Assembly: GCA_038240015.1 (NCBI GenBank)
Contig: JBBSEF010000004.1
Location: 32,275 to 96,274, forward strand
Source of the DNA: CAHJXF01 sp038240015
GTDB lineage: Bacteria > Pseudomonadota > Gammaproteobacteria > Burkholderiales > Burkholderiaceae_D
DNA: 64,000 nt
Direction: 5' to 3'
The notes below the pieces were generated by a model, which had not been told where the DNA came from, made no database searches, and worked only from the letters and a program-made list of their open reading frames with translations. Below are positions 53,976 to 63,754 of this stretch, in pieces; positions within the stretch are counted from its first letter, which is position 1, and each line of letters opens with the position of its first letter. Position numbers and translations under genes: made by a program.

Positions 53976-55828
53976 CGGCGCGCCATCATCGACGCCTGCC
54001 TTTCGGCGCCGAACTGATCGCGCCCGACCGTACACGCTTCAGGCTCTGGGCGCCGTCGTGCCAACGCGTCGCGCTCGCGATCGAAGCACGCGACGACGTC
54101 GCGATGCTCTCGGCCGGCGATGGCTGGTTCGAAGTCGATGCCGATTGCGGCGCCGGTACGCACTATCGCTTTCGCGTTGAAGCAGAAAGCGACGGCGGCG
54201 GCGATGCGTTGCTGGTCCCCGACCCCGCGTCGCGCGCGCAAGCCGGTGATGTGCACGATCCGAGCATCGTGATCGATCCCGAGTCGTATCGCTGGACCCA
54301 CGACGACTGGCGCGGCCGCGCGTGGTGCGAGACGGTGATCTACGAAATCCACGTCGGCCTGGCCGGCGGCTTCGATGGGGTGCGGCGCCTGTTACCGCAA
54401 CTCGCCCTGCTGGGCATCACCGCAATCGAGCTGATGCCGATCGTCGACTTCGCAGGGGCGCGCAACTGGGGCTACGACGGCACGTTGCCGTTCGCGCCGG
54501 AGACGAGCTACGGAACGCCCGACGACCTCAAGGCCTTGATCGATGCCGCGCACGGGCATGGCCTGATGATGTTTCTCGACGTGGTCTACAACCACTTCGG
54601 ACCCGAGGGCAACTACATCGGCGCGTATGCCGATGCTTTTTTCCGCGACGACATCGCGACCCCGTGGGGCCGCGCGATCGACTTCCGCAGAGTCGAAGTG
54701 CGCGACTTCTTCAGCAACAACGCGCTCTACTGGCTGATGGAATATCGCTTCGACGGCTTGCGTCTGGATGCCACGCATTCGATCGTGCCGCAGAACTGGT
54801 TGAAAGACCTGTCGATGTTCGTGCTCGATACGGTCGACGCCTCGCGGCATGTTCACCTGATGATCGAGCACGAAGGCAATGCCTCCCACCTGCTCGGCCC
54901 CCACCGTGGGTATGACGCGCAGTGGAACGACGACGGCCATCACGTGTTGCACGTCCTGCTGACCGGCGAGACCGATGGCTACTACGTGGACTTCGCCGAC
55001 ACGCCCGAAGACAAGCTCGCGCGCTGCCTCGCCGAAGGCTTCGTCTATCAGGGACAGCCGTCGATCTTTCGCGATGGCGCGACGCGCGGCGAGCCGAGCA
55101 AGGACTTGCCGCCGACCGCATTCGTGCTGTTCCTGCAGAACCACGACCAGATCGGCAATCGCGCCTGCGGCGAACGCCTGACGACTCTCGCCGATCCGCA
55201 GGCGCTGGAAGCTGCATCGACGCTGCTGCTGCTCTCGCCGCAGATCCCGCTCATCTTCATGGGCCAAGAGTGGGGTGCGGCCGAACCCTTTCTCTATTTC
55301 ACCGACTATGCCGACCAGCAACTCGCGGCCGCGGTGCGCGAAGGTCGACGCAACGAGTTCGCCGGTGCACGGGGCTTTGCCGAGCCCGAAGCGCGCGACT
55401 CGATTCCCGATCCCAACGACCCGGCGACTTACGACCGATCGCGCATCGACTTCGATCGCGCATCGCGCGGACGCATCAGCGACGCTGCGAGCCATGCGCG
55501 ATCATCCGCACGGCTCGCGCATACGCAGCGACTGCTCGCGCTTCGGCTCGAGCACATCATCCCTCGGCTCGAAGGGGCGCGATCGCTCGGCGCCGAAGCG
55601 GTGGGACCGGCTGCGGTGGTCGCGCGCTGGCATATGGGCGATGGCGCGGTGCTCACGATCGCGATCAATCTGGGCGTCGAACCGGTTGCCGTACCCGCAC
55701 ATCGATTTCACATGCGAGGAGAACCGATCTACACGACGCGTCCAAGCGCGCATCGCGATCCCCAAGGCAGCCTGCCCGCTCACACCGCCTGGGCGTTGCT
55801 CGAAACCGCCACTGATTCGATCGCGTGA
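53972..55828 (+). CDS. treZ: Malto-oligosyltrehalose trehalohydrolase TreZ
   Basis: Releases trehalose from the end of malto-oligosyltrehalose made by TreY; GH13_10. 618 residues from ATG 53972. CBM48-like N-terminus (RLPFGAELIAPDRTRFRLWAPSCQRVAL), then VIYEIHVG, FDGVRRLLPQLALLGITAIELMPI, VVYNHFGPEGNY, nucleophile Asp266 in GLRLDATHSI, acid/base Glu299 in LMIEHEGN (usually Glu-Ser-Asp here) and Asp392 in FLQNHDQIGNRA. The frame is open much further upstream inside glgX, but that part is antiphase noise. Six bases ahead of malQ. Confidence 0.95.
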
Positions 55829-55834
55829 ACGACG

Positions 55835-58051
55835 ATGCACGACACCGAGCACCACGCTGAGCACGAACCCCGGCACGGTGCGATCGCGGACGATGAGTCC
55901 TTGATCGCGGCGCTGCACGGTCTTGCGGAAGAAGCCGGCATCACCGTCGTGTGGCAGGACTATCGCGGCGTGGTGCATACCGTCAGCAACAAGACCTTGC
56001 GCTCGCTGCTCGCGGCGCTCGAGTTGCCCGCACTCACCGCAGAGAACATCGCCGCGAGCCGCATGCATCTGGCCGCCGAAGCGCAAGGCCATGTCTACGA
56101 CCGTTTGCCGCCGCTGGTGACCGCGGTCGTCGGCGCGCCGATCGCGCTTGCGTTCGGCGCATCGTTTGCGGGAAAGAAGTATCGCGTCACGCTCGAAGAC
56201 GGCGAGGTTCGCGAAGGACGCTTCGCCGACGACCGAACTGCGATCGTCGATGCGATCGAGCGCTTCGGCTATCACCGGCTCGAGGTCGAAGGGATTGCGC
56301 TGACGCTCCCGATCACGCTGGCGATCGCACCTGCGCGCTGCTACGGCGTCGGCGATGCACTTGCCGAGGTGGGGCGCGATGCGGATGCGCGACCATGGGG
56401 ACTCGCGGTGCAGCTCTACAGCATCTCGCGCAGACGTGACGATGGACCCGGCGACGGCGGACTGGGAGACTACGGGTCGCTCGCAACGCTCGCGCAACGC
56501 GCGGCCCATCGCGGCGCCGACGCGCTCGCGATCAGTCCGGTGCACGCGATGTTTTCTGCCGACCTTCATCGCTACAGCCCCTATGGTCCGTCGAGCCGGC
56601 TGCTCGCCAACGTGCTCCATGTCGATCCGTGCGCGGTGCTCGGCGACCGAGCTTGCGCAGCCGCGTGGGCCGAGGTCGATCCCGAAGGCCTTTCATCGAA
56701 ACTCGAAGCCAACCCGCTGATCGACTGGCCCGCGTCGTCGCGATTGCGACTCGCCGTGCTGCGTCATCTCTTTGATGAATTGATGACGCGCGCCGATCAC
56801 GAAGCGCAAGGCTTGCGCGACGACCTCGTCGCCTTTCGCACGCAGGGCGGAGAAGTGCTCGAATCGCACGCGCGTTTCGAGGCCTTGCACGCGATGCTTT
56901 CGGCCGACGATGCGAGCATGCTCGGCGGCTGGCGCACCTGGCCTGCAGCGGTTCGCGATCCGCACGGGGAAGCCGTCGCCGCGTTCGCGGAAAAGCATCG
57001 CGACGACATCGCCTTCCATGCCTTCCTGCAGTGGCAGGCCGCGCGCCAACTCGATGCCGCGCATCGCGCGGCGAAGTCCGCCGGCATGGCGATCGGCATC
57101 GTCGCCGATCTCGCGGTCGGCGCCGACGGCAGCGGCAGCCAGGCTTGGAGCCGGCAGCGCGACATGCTGATGGGCTTGTCGATCGGCGCGCCGCCCGACA
57201 TGCTGAACGCGCTCGGACAATCGTGGGGGCTCGCCGCCTTCTCCCCGCGCGCATTGAAGAGCACCGGCTTTCGCGCGTGGATCGCCATGCTGCGCGCGGC
57301 CTTCGCGCACGCCGGCGGTGTGCGCATCGATCATGTGCTCGGCCTCGTGCGCATGTGGCTCGTGCCCGACGGCGACGATCCTGTCGAAGGCGCGTATCTA
57401 CGCTATCCGTTCGACGACCTGCTGCGACTGGTCGCGCTCGAGTCGTGGCGGCATCGCGCGATCGTGATCGGCGAAGATCTCGGCACCGTACCCGAGGGCC
57501 TGCCCGAGCGGCTCGCAGCGGCGGGGTTGCTCGGCATCAAGGTGCTGTGGTTCGAGCGCCAGTGGCATGTGCCGGGCCAACCGTTTCGTCCGCAGCACGA
57601 GTGGTCGAACGGCGCGCTCGCCGTGACGACGACCCACGATCTGCCGACGATCGCGGGGTGGTGGTGCGGGCGCGACATCGGCTGGCGCGCCGAGCTCGAC
57701 CTGTTCGGCGAGCACTCGAGCGAAGAGCTCGAACGCACAGCCCGCGAAGCCGATCGCAACACGCTGTGGACGATGCTGTGCGAAAGCGGTGCGGCCTACG
57801 GCGAGCGGCCGCCCGACGATCGCCCGCCGATTGCGGAAGCCTTGCGCTATGTCGGCTCGACTCCCGCGCCGCTTGCGATCACGCCGATCGACGACGCGCT
57901 CGGTCTGGTCGAGCAGCCCAATCTTCCGGGCACGATCAACACGCATCCCAACTGGCGTCTGCGTTTGCCGGCATCGGTCGATCGCGTGCTCGACGGTGAC
58001 GAGATCGTCGCGCGGCTCGCGGCTTTTGCCGAAGGACGCAAGCGTCGATGA
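55835..58051 (+). CDS. malQ: 4-alpha-glucanotransferase MalQ
   Basis: Disproportionates linear malto-oligosaccharides (GH77), recycling chains between GlgX and TreY. 738 residues. N-terminal module LIAALHGLAEEAGITVVWQDYRG (typical of proteobacterial MalQ), then LYSISRRRDDGPGDGGLGDYGSL, nucleophile Asp499 in VRIDHVLGLVRMWLVP, acid/base Glu547 in VIGEDLGTVPEGL and Asp602 in TTHDLPTIAGWW. Its stop overlaps the treY start (ATGA). Confidence 0.95.
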   Translation: MHDTEHHAEHEPRHGAIADDESLIAALHGLAEEAGITVVWQDYRGVVHTVSNKTLRSLLAALELPALTAENIAASRMHLAAEAQGHVYDRLPPLVTAVVGAPIALAFGASFAGKKYRVTLEDGEVREGRFADDRTAIVDAIERFGYHRLEVEGIALTLPITLAIAPARCYGVGDALAEVGRDADARPWGLAVQLYSISRRRDDGPGDGGLGDYGSLATLAQRAAHRGADALAISPVHAMFSADLHRYSPYGPSSRLLANVLHVDPCAVLGDRACAAAWAEVDPEGLSSKLEANPLIDWPASSRLRLAVLRHLFDELMTRADHEAQGLRDDLVAFRTQGGEVLESHARFEALHAMLSADDASMLGGWRTWPAAVRDPHGEAVAAFAEKHRDDIAFHAFLQWQAARQLDAAHRAAKSAGMAIGIVADLAVGADGSGSQAWSRQRDMLMGLSIGAPPDMLNALGQSWGLAAFSPRALKSTGFRAWIAMLRAAFAHAGGVRIDHVLGLVRMWLVPDGDDPVEGAYLRYPFDDLLRLVALESWRHRAIVIGEDLGTVPEGLPERLAAAGLLGIKVLWFERQWHVPGQPFRPQHEWSNGALAVTTTHDLPTIAGWWCGRDIGWRAELDLFGEHSSEELERTAREADRNTLWTMLCESGAAYGERPPDDRPPIAEALRYVGSTPAPLAITPIDDALGLVEQPNLPGTINTHPNWRLRLPASVDRVLDGDEIVARLAAFAEGRKRR

Positions 58052-61000
58052 TTGCGCCGGCCGCATCGATCGACAGGCGGCGCGTGAAACGAGCCGCGGT
58101 ATCTGGCGTAGTGCGCAACGCAACGCGCGACGTCCCGCGCGCGACGATGCGCATCCAGTTCCACAAGGACTTCAGGTTCGACGATGCGACCGCGCTCGTG
58201 CCCTACTTCGCGCGCCTGGGCATCAGTCACCTCTATTCGTCTCCGATCCTGAAGGCGCGCGCGGGATCGACGCATGGCTACGACTGTGTCGACGTCAGCG
58301 TCGTCAATCCGGAGCTCGGCGGCGAAAGCGCGCTGCGTCGCCTGTCGGATGCCTTGCACGCGGCCGGCATGGGGCTCGTCGTCGATATCGTGCCCAACCA
58401 CATGGGTATCGGTCCCGACAATGCATGGTGGCGCGATGCGCTGTTGTGGGGTGCCGACAGCCGCTACGCATCGACCTTCGATATCGACTGGATGTCGAGC
58501 GATCCGATATTGCGCGGCAAGTTGCTCGCGCCGTTCCTCGGCGCGGGCTATGGCGAGACGCTCGCGTCGGGCGACCTGGTTCTCGCGTTCGATGCGGATG
58601 TTCGCGCATTCGAAGCGCGCTACTTCGACAACCGCTTTCCGATCGCCATCGCCGACTACGGTGCGATTCTCGACGCGACCGACGATGCCGGTCTTGCCGA
58701 AGTCGCGCGCCTCTTCGATGCGGTCGCGGAGCTTCGCGATTTGCCGCGCAACGATGCGCGCGAACGCGCAAACACTCTGGCGCGACGCGATGCCTTGCTC
58801 GATCAGGCCCGCGCGAGATTCGGCGAGGCGCTTCACTTCGACGATGCGCGCGCTGCCCTAGATCGCGTGCTTCTACGCTATACGCCATCGACCCACGAAG
58901 GCCGCGCTCGCTTGCACGCGTTATTCGAGCGTCAGTCGTATCGGCTCGCATCGTGGCGCGCGGCCGCCGATGAAATCAACTGGCGCCGCTTCTTCGAGGT
59001 CACCGATCTCGCGGGCGTGCGGGTCGAGCGCGCCGACGTCTTCGACGCGGTGCACGCGACGCTGTTTCGCTTGTACCGCGAAGGCGTGATCGACGCGATG
59101 CGCGTCGATCACGTCGATGGGCTCGCCGACCCGCGCGGTTATTGCCGCGAACTGCGACGACGTCTTGAAGCGCTCGCGCGCGAAAGAGACATTGCCGCGG
59201 ACATTGGCGCGGACAATCAACGCACCGAGTCGCGATGGACGCGCCCCTGGATCGTCGTCGAAAAAATCCTCGCGTCGCATGAAGACCTGCGCAGCGAATG
59301 GCGCGTCGACGGCACCACCGGCTACGACTTCATGGACGAGGTCGGCGCGCTGCTGCACGACCCAGAAGGCGCCGAACCGCTCGCTGCGTTCTGGGCGCGC
59401 GCGACGCAGAGACCGCCGGATTTTCATGCTGAAGCGCTCGCCGCCCGCCGTCAGATCCTCGCCGAAAATCTTCCCGCGGAGTTCAACACGGCCGCGCGTG
59501 CCTTGCATCGCGTTGCACGCGCGGACATCGACACGCGCGACGTGGCATTGATCGCGATCCAGCGCGCGTTGACCGAATTGCTGGTGCAGATCGACGTGTA
59601 TCGCACTTACGTCGACGCGCGTGGGCGCGGCGCCGCGGATACCGCCGTGCTGGTCCGCGCCCTGCGAGCCGCGCACGACACGGTGCGACCTTCGGATCGG
59701 ACCGTGCTCGCATGGCTCGACCATTGGCTGGGAGGCGATGCCGCTTCGGACGTGTTGCCCGAGGCATCGACGCGCAAGCAGCGCACCGAGCGCCGTCAGG
59801 CCGTCACCCGCTTCCAGCAACTGACGCCGCCGTTAGCTGCGAAATCGATTGAAGACACCGCCTTCTATCGATATGGCCGATTGATCTCGCGCAACGAAGT
59901 CGGTTCGGACCCGGGCGAGTTCGCGTTGACGATCGACCAATTCCACGCGAAGTGCATGCGGCGCGCGAAGAACTTCCCTCATTCGATGCTCGCGACCGCG
60001 ACCCACGATCACAAGCGCGGGGCCGACACGCGTGCACGACTCGCCGTGCTCTCGGAAATGCCGCAGCGCTGGGCCGCCACGCTCGAACGCTGGCTGATCT
60101 TGAACACGCCGTTCGAAGACCGCACAATCGTCGCAGCGGACGTGACCGCTGAAACCGCGCCGATGATTCCCCCTGCAGGACTCGCGGCGATTGCTCATGT
60201 CGTCGCCGAGTCCGCGCCCGTGCCATTGCCCGAAGACCAGATCATGCTGATGCAGACGCTGATCGGCGCGTGGCCGCTGGAGCTTGCGGGCGACGCGGAC
60301 TTCAAGCAGGAGTCGATGCGCAAGCAACTCGCGATCTTCATCGAGCGCGTCGCCGGATGGCAGACGAAGGCATTGCGCGAAACCAAGCGACCGTCGGATT
60401 GGGCCATGCCCAACGAGCATTACGAAGCGACCTGCCGCGCGTTTCTTGATCGCATCATGGATCCGGTGAGAAGTCCTTTTCTGCGCGAAGCCGCGGCCTT
60501 CGTCGAGAGCATCGCGGTCGCGGGCGCGTTGAATGGGCTCGTGCAAGCAACCCTGCATCTCACGTCGCCCGGTGTACCCGATTTCTATCAAGGCACCGAG
60601 TGGTGGGACTTCAGCCTGGTCGATCCGGACAATCGCAGGCCGGTCGATTATTCGGCGAGGCAGAAAGCGTTGGCTGCGTTCGACGACGACCTCGACTTCG
60701 CAACCTTGCTCGACGCCTGGCGCGACGGTCGCATCAAGCAAGCGTTGATCGCACGCGTGCTCGCGTTTCGCAAGGACCAGCCCGCCCTCTTCGCGCGCGG
60801 TTCGTATCAAGCGTTGACGATCGAAGGCCGACATGCGAACCATGCGTTGGCGTTGATTCGTCGCGATGGCCGAGAGCGCATGCTCGTCGTCGTGACATTG
60901 CGCGCAAGCGGCTTGCTCGAAGGGCAATCGCGACCACAGGTTGCGCGCGAGCGATGGGACGACGACACGATGGTGGTGCTGCCGGCCGATGCGACGCGCA

Positions 61001-61125
61001 TTCAATGGATCGATGTCGTGACGAATCGCACACAGAAAGCCACTGCGGGTCGAATCCCTCTTGCCGATCTGCTCGCCGGTCTACCGGTCGCCGTACTTCG
61101 CAACGAACTCGCCCAGTCCATTTGA
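58048..61125 (+). CDS. treY: Malto-oligosyltrehalose synthase TreY
   Basis: Converts the reducing end of maltodextrins to a trehalosyl unit; GH13_26. 1025 residues. A basic N-terminal tail of about 33 residues precedes RIQFHKDFRFDDATALVPYFARLGISHLYSSPILKARAGSTHGYD. Catalytic residues: Asp354 in AMRVDHVDGLADPRGY, Glu405 in IVVEKILASHEDL and Asp654 in ATHDHKRGADTRARLAVLSE. C-terminal GVPDFYQGTEWWDFSLVDPDNRRPVDY is typical. ATG 58048 overlaps malQ; ATG 58147, just before RIQFHKDF, is a shorter option. Last gene of the operon; a short dyad (AAGCGCT-C-AGCGCTT, 61126-61140) follows the stop without a T-run. Confidence 0.96.
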   Translation: MIAPAASIDRRRVKRAAVSGVVRNATRDVPRATMRIQFHKDFRFDDATALVPYFARLGISHLYSSPILKARAGSTHGYDCVDVSVVNPELGGESALRRLSDALHAAGMGLVVDIVPNHMGIGPDNAWWRDALLWGADSRYASTFDIDWMSSDPILRGKLLAPFLGAGYGETLASGDLVLAFDADVRAFEARYFDNRFPIAIADYGAILDATDDAGLAEVARLFDAVAELRDLPRNDARERANTLARRDALLDQARARFGEALHFDDARAALDRVLLRYTPSTHEGRARLHALFERQSYRLASWRAAADEINWRRFFEVTDLAGVRVERADVFDAVHATLFRLYREGVIDAMRVDHVDGLADPRGYCRELRRRLEALARERDIAADIGADNQRTESRWTRPWIVVEKILASHEDLRSEWRVDGTTGYDFMDEVGALLHDPEGAEPLAAFWARATQRPPDFHAEALAARRQILAENLPAEFNTAARALHRVARADIDTRDVALIAIQRALTELLVQIDVYRTYVDARGRGAADTAVLVRALRAAHDTVRPSDRTVLAWLDHWLGGDAASDVLPEASTRKQRTERRQAVTRFQQLTPPLAAKSIEDTAFYRYGRLISRNEVGSDPGEFALTIDQFHAKCMRRAKNFPHSMLATATHDHKRGADTRARLAVLSEMPQRWAATLERWLILNTPFEDRTIVAADVTAETAPMIPPAGLAAIAHVVAESAPVPLPEDQIMLMQTLIGAWPLELAGDADFKQESMRKQLAIFIERVAGWQTKALRETKRPSDWAMPNEHYEATCRAFLDRIMDPVRSPFLREAAAFVESIAVAGALNGLVQATLHLTSPGVPDFYQGTEWWDFSLVDPDNRRPVDYSARQKALAAFDDDLDFATLLDAWRDGRIKQALIARVLAFRKDQPALFARGSYQALTIEGRHANHALALIRRDGRERMLVVVTLRASGLLEGQSRPQVARERWDDDTMVVLPADATRIQWIDVVTNRTQKATAGRIPLADLLAGLPVAVLRNELAQSI

Positions 61126-61190
61126 AAGCGCTCAGCGCTTGTTGCGCTTCGCCAGCGATGCGACCAGGGCGTTCGCACCTAGCGGGAGGT

Positions 61191-62354
61191 TCAAATGGTC
61201 TTCGCTTCCATCGTGGCTTGGGTCTCGGCTTGCGCACGCGCGCGTTGTGACGTGAGGCGCCACGTGTGTAAGGCAATCTGTTCGTCTTCCTGCGATGGCA
61301 TCACGCGCGTCACGCAGCGATGCGCCGGACTTTCGCAGATACTGGCCCGCGTCGCCGCGTCGTTCTCGCCGATGCCACCCGTGAAGACCAGCATGTCCAT
61401 GCCGCCGAGGGCCGCGGCCATCGCGCCGATCTGTTTACGCACCGAGTAGCAGAACATGTCGATGGCCAGGCGCGCATCGGCATTCGCCGCAGCCACGGCG
61501 CGCAGTTCGCGCAGGTCACCGCTGACGCCTGAGATTCCGCGCAGTCCCGAACGTTGGTCGATCAACGCCTCGAGTTGCCCGGCGTCGTAGTGCAACTCGC
61601 GAACGACATACGCGAGCACACCCGGATCGATGTCGCCGCAACGTGCGCTCATGATCACGCCGCCGCTCGGGGTCAATCCCATGCTGGTATCGATCGATCG
61701 TCCGCTCGCGATCGCGGTCACGCTTGCGCCGCTGCCCAGATGAGCGATCACCAGACGGGGCGGCGCCTCGTTGCCGAGTTGCCGCACGATCGACTCGCAC
61801 GACAGGCCGTGAAAGCCGTAGCGTTCGATGCCACGCATGCGAAGCTCGCGCGGGATCGGCAGCGTGCGCGCGACATCCGGCAACCCGAAATGAAAGGTCG
61901 TGTCCAGGCACGCGATCTGCGGGACATCCGGAAAGCGCTCTCGCGCGAAGCGGATCAACGACAACGCGGGCGGCACGTGCAAAGGAGCGAACGCTTGGGC
62001 GGCCTCGAGCTGCCGCATCACCTCAGCATCGATCAGCGTGTGGACGCGACACAGCGCGCCGCCGTGCACGATACGATGGCCGATTGCCAGCGGTGCGGGA
62101 AATCCCCGGGCGATCAACAACTCGGCGATGCGGGCGATGACATGGGACGGCTCGCCGAGCGGTTGCCCTTCGCGGGCCAGTACGTTGCCGTCGGCGTCCT
62201 GCATGCTCAAGGCGCCGTGGCTCTCGCCTTTCGTCTCGGCCATACCCGACACCAGCATTCGACGCGTGCCCGGCCCCACCAGGTACAGCCCGAACTTCAA
62301 TGAGGACGAGCCCGCGTTCAACGCGAGCACAGGCAAGTGCGAGTCGTCGTTCAT
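61191..62354 (-). CDS. ackA: Acetate kinase
   Basis: Interconverts acetyl phosphate and acetate with ATP; cytoplasmic. 387 residues from ATG 62354. Motifs: LALNAGSSSLKFGLY, IGHRIVHGG, ACLDTTFHFGLPDVARTLPIP, RYGFHGLSCESI, VIAHLGSGASVTAI, GRSIDTSMGLTPSGG and FTGGIGENDAATR. The start overlaps the stop of a 28-codon remnant of phosphoketolase (ATGA), which indicates an ancestral xfp-ackA pair in which phosphoketolase made acetyl phosphate for this enzyme. With xfp gone, the only nearby promoter is that of the tRNA-Val gene just upstream. Convergent with treY, 65 bases between the stops. Confidence 0.93.
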   Translation of the reverse strand: MNDDSHLPVLALNAGSSSLKFGLYLVGPGTRRMLVSGMAETKGESHGALSMQDADGNVLAREGQPLGEPSHVIARIAELLIARGFPAPLAIGHRIVHGGALCRVHTLIDAEVMRQLEAAQAFAPLHVPPALSLIRFARERFPDVPQIACLDTTFHFGLPDVARTLPIPRELRMRGIERYGFHGLSCESIVRQLGNEAPPRLVIAHLGSGASVTAIASGRSIDTSMGLTPSGGVIMSARCGDIDPGVLAYVVRELHYDAGQLEALIDQRSGLRGISGVSGDLRELRAVAAANADARLAIDMFCYSVRKQIGAMAAALGGMDMLVFTGGIGENDAATRASICESPAHRCVTRVMPSQEDEQIALHTWRLTSQRARAQAETQATMEAKTI

Positions 62355-62437
62355 GTCATTTGGCCGAGCGAGAGATAGTTCGCGGCGCGCCCCCACGCGT
62401 GCATCTTGCGAAGAAGATCGGGCGTCAGAGTTGCCAT
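62351..62437 (-). pseudogene. N-terminal remnant of phosphoketolase (xfp)
   Basis: An 87-base frame encodes MATLTPDLLRKMHAWGRAAN then YLSLGQMT and stops. This closely follows the conserved start of phosphoketolases (LT-P-LL-KM-AYW-RAANYLSVGQIYL, from memory of the family). The match breaks right after the GQ-hydrophobic position, where the TGA overlaps the ackA ATG as would be expected for the end of a full xfp gene. The simplest reading is an internal in-frame deletion that kept the first codons and the last. No ribosome binding site fits in the six bases between the tRNA and the ATG. Too short to be catalytic. Confidence 0.7.
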
Positions 62438-62443
62438 GTGATT

Positions 62444-62518
62444 TGGTGGGCGGTACTGGGATCGAACCAGTGGCTTCCACCGTGTGAAGGTGGCACTCTA
62501 CCGCTGAGTTAACCGCCC
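62444..62518 (-). tRNA. tRNA-Val (anticodon CAC)
   Basis: Minus strand, 75 nt including an encoded CCA. Acceptor stem GGGCGGT / ACCGCCC, D-arm with AGCGGTA loop, anticodon stem CCACC / GGTGG with loop TTCACAC (anticodon CAC at 62484-62486, reads GTG), T-arm ACTGG-TTCGATC-CCAGT. Discriminator base A. Confidence 0.96.
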
Positions 62519-62544
62519 GTCGGGTGCTGCAAAACGGGACGCGA

Positions 62545-62574
62545 ATTATTGCATGGGCAACCTCGCGCGGCCAA
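62545..62574 (-). promoter_or_regulatory. Candidate sigma-70 promoter of tRNA-Val
   Basis: Minus-strand TTGGCC, 18 bases, AATAAT, followed by a GC-rich discriminator as usual for stable RNA genes. It sits 27-56 bases before the tRNA. It may also drive the downstream ackA. Pattern match only. Confidence 0.4.
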
Positions 62575-62647
62575 TCGGTCGGGTCTTGCCGCGACCGAAA
62601 GCCAGCGTTAGGCTAGCGCAATACGGTCACCCGTCGAGGAGTCTCCC

Positions 62648-63721
62648 ATGAAGGCAAACCTCTCTTGCAAGATGGTCGCGACGATTGGGCTCGCGATGGC
62701 GACGATAGGTGCACCGGCGCAAAATCGCCCGCCAACGACCGAGCAGCTCGGCAAGGACCCCGGCGCCCGACGCCAGGAAGCGGAACAGCAGCAAGCGCGA
62801 GACCGTGCGCAACAACAGCGCGGCGATCAGCAACAGGCCGACCAGGATTTCAATGACACGCTGAACCAGCAGCGCTCACGCGACGCGGCGAACTCTGCGC
62901 AGGGCCGGGCCGTGCTGCGGTCCTGGCAACAGCGGCCGCCGCTCGCACCTGCGAACAATCGGTTGCTCGGACGTTGGGAGTCTCTCGGCACTGGAGCGCA
63001 GCGGCGCGCGGCCGGGGTTCCGCCCGAGATCGCCAAGCTCGCCGGCGAGTTGCTCGGCGGCATCACCGGCGGCTTGTGCGATTCAATGCTCGGCCGTGGT
63101 CCGATCGAGTTCCGACCTTCGGGCGTGGTCGCGATCGCCCGCGACGGCCGCGAGCGCGCGATGTACCGCGCCGAATACCGCGGCGGCGGCTCGCGCGTCG
63201 TGGTACTGCCGCAGGGCGGCACCTCGTTCACGCACATGATCATCGACTTCGACAGCCCGAATCACGCGACGGTCGCGGGGGTCGGTTGCGGTCTGTCGCG
63301 CGCCGGCGGCGGCACGACGGCCAGAGCGGACCCGACGGCCGCAGCGCGCACGACCCGGGCAGCGGACACACCGGCGACCGCGCTGTGGACGCTGCTGGGA
63401 ACCACGCTCGCCAATGGCGGCATGGACGCGTACGTCGCGCGCTCGTCCATTCGCAGGTCGGGGCACTCGGCGCAGATGTGGGATCTGTTCGACTTCAAGA
63501 CAGTTCACATGTTCGAGGGCAAGCCGTTTCTGTCTACACGCAATCATTACGAGTACGACTGCGCCCTTACGCGCCGACGCATGCTGTCGACCACCGGCTT
63601 CTCGGGACATATGGGTCAGGGGACCGTCGTGGCATCGGGCAACTCGCCCCTCGCGTGGGAAGAACTGCCGACCAGCGGGCCGTTTTACAACTATTGGAAG
63701 CTCGCCTGCGCGAAGACGTGA
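62648..63721 (+). CDS. Secreted protein with adhesin-E-like C-terminal domain
   Basis: 357-residue exported protein. A signal peptide (cut near GAPAQN) is followed by a Gln/Arg/Asp-rich coiled segment (about 45-100). A domain of about 110 residues follows (NRLLGRWESLGTG ... IEFRPSGVVAIARDGRERAMYRAEY), of a lipocalin/YD-like type I cannot name. The C-terminal about 90 residues resemble surface-adhesin E: MWDLFDFKTVHMFEGKPFLS, YEYDCALTRRRML, GQGTVVASGNSPLAWEELP, WKLACAK. GAGGAG precedes the ATG. Function unknown; a surface or periplasmic role is inferred. Divergent from tRNA-Val. Confidence 0.75.
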   Translation: MKANLSCKMVATIGLAMATIGAPAQNRPPTTEQLGKDPGARRQEAEQQQARDRAQQQRGDQQQADQDFNDTLNQQRSRDAANSAQGRAVLRSWQQRPPLAPANNRLLGRWESLGTGAQRRAAGVPPEIAKLAGELLGGITGGLCDSMLGRGPIEFRPSGVVAIARDGRERAMYRAEYRGGGSRVVVLPQGGTSFTHMIIDFDSPNHATVAGVGCGLSRAGGGTTARADPTAAARTTRAADTPATALWTLLGTTLANGGMDAYVARSSIRRSGHSAQMWDLFDFKTVHMFEGKPFLSTRNHYEYDCALTRRRMLSTTGFSGHMGQGTVVASGNSPLAWEELPTSGPFYNYWKLACAKT

Positions 63722-63754
63722 GCAGTGTCCAGCGTTACTCGGACGTGGGGCTCG

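Noticed and set aside
61126..61140. Dyad AAGCGCT-C-AGCGCTT after treY as a terminator
   Set aside because: Short stem, one-base centre and no T-run; more likely a chance palindrome or a weak hairpin.
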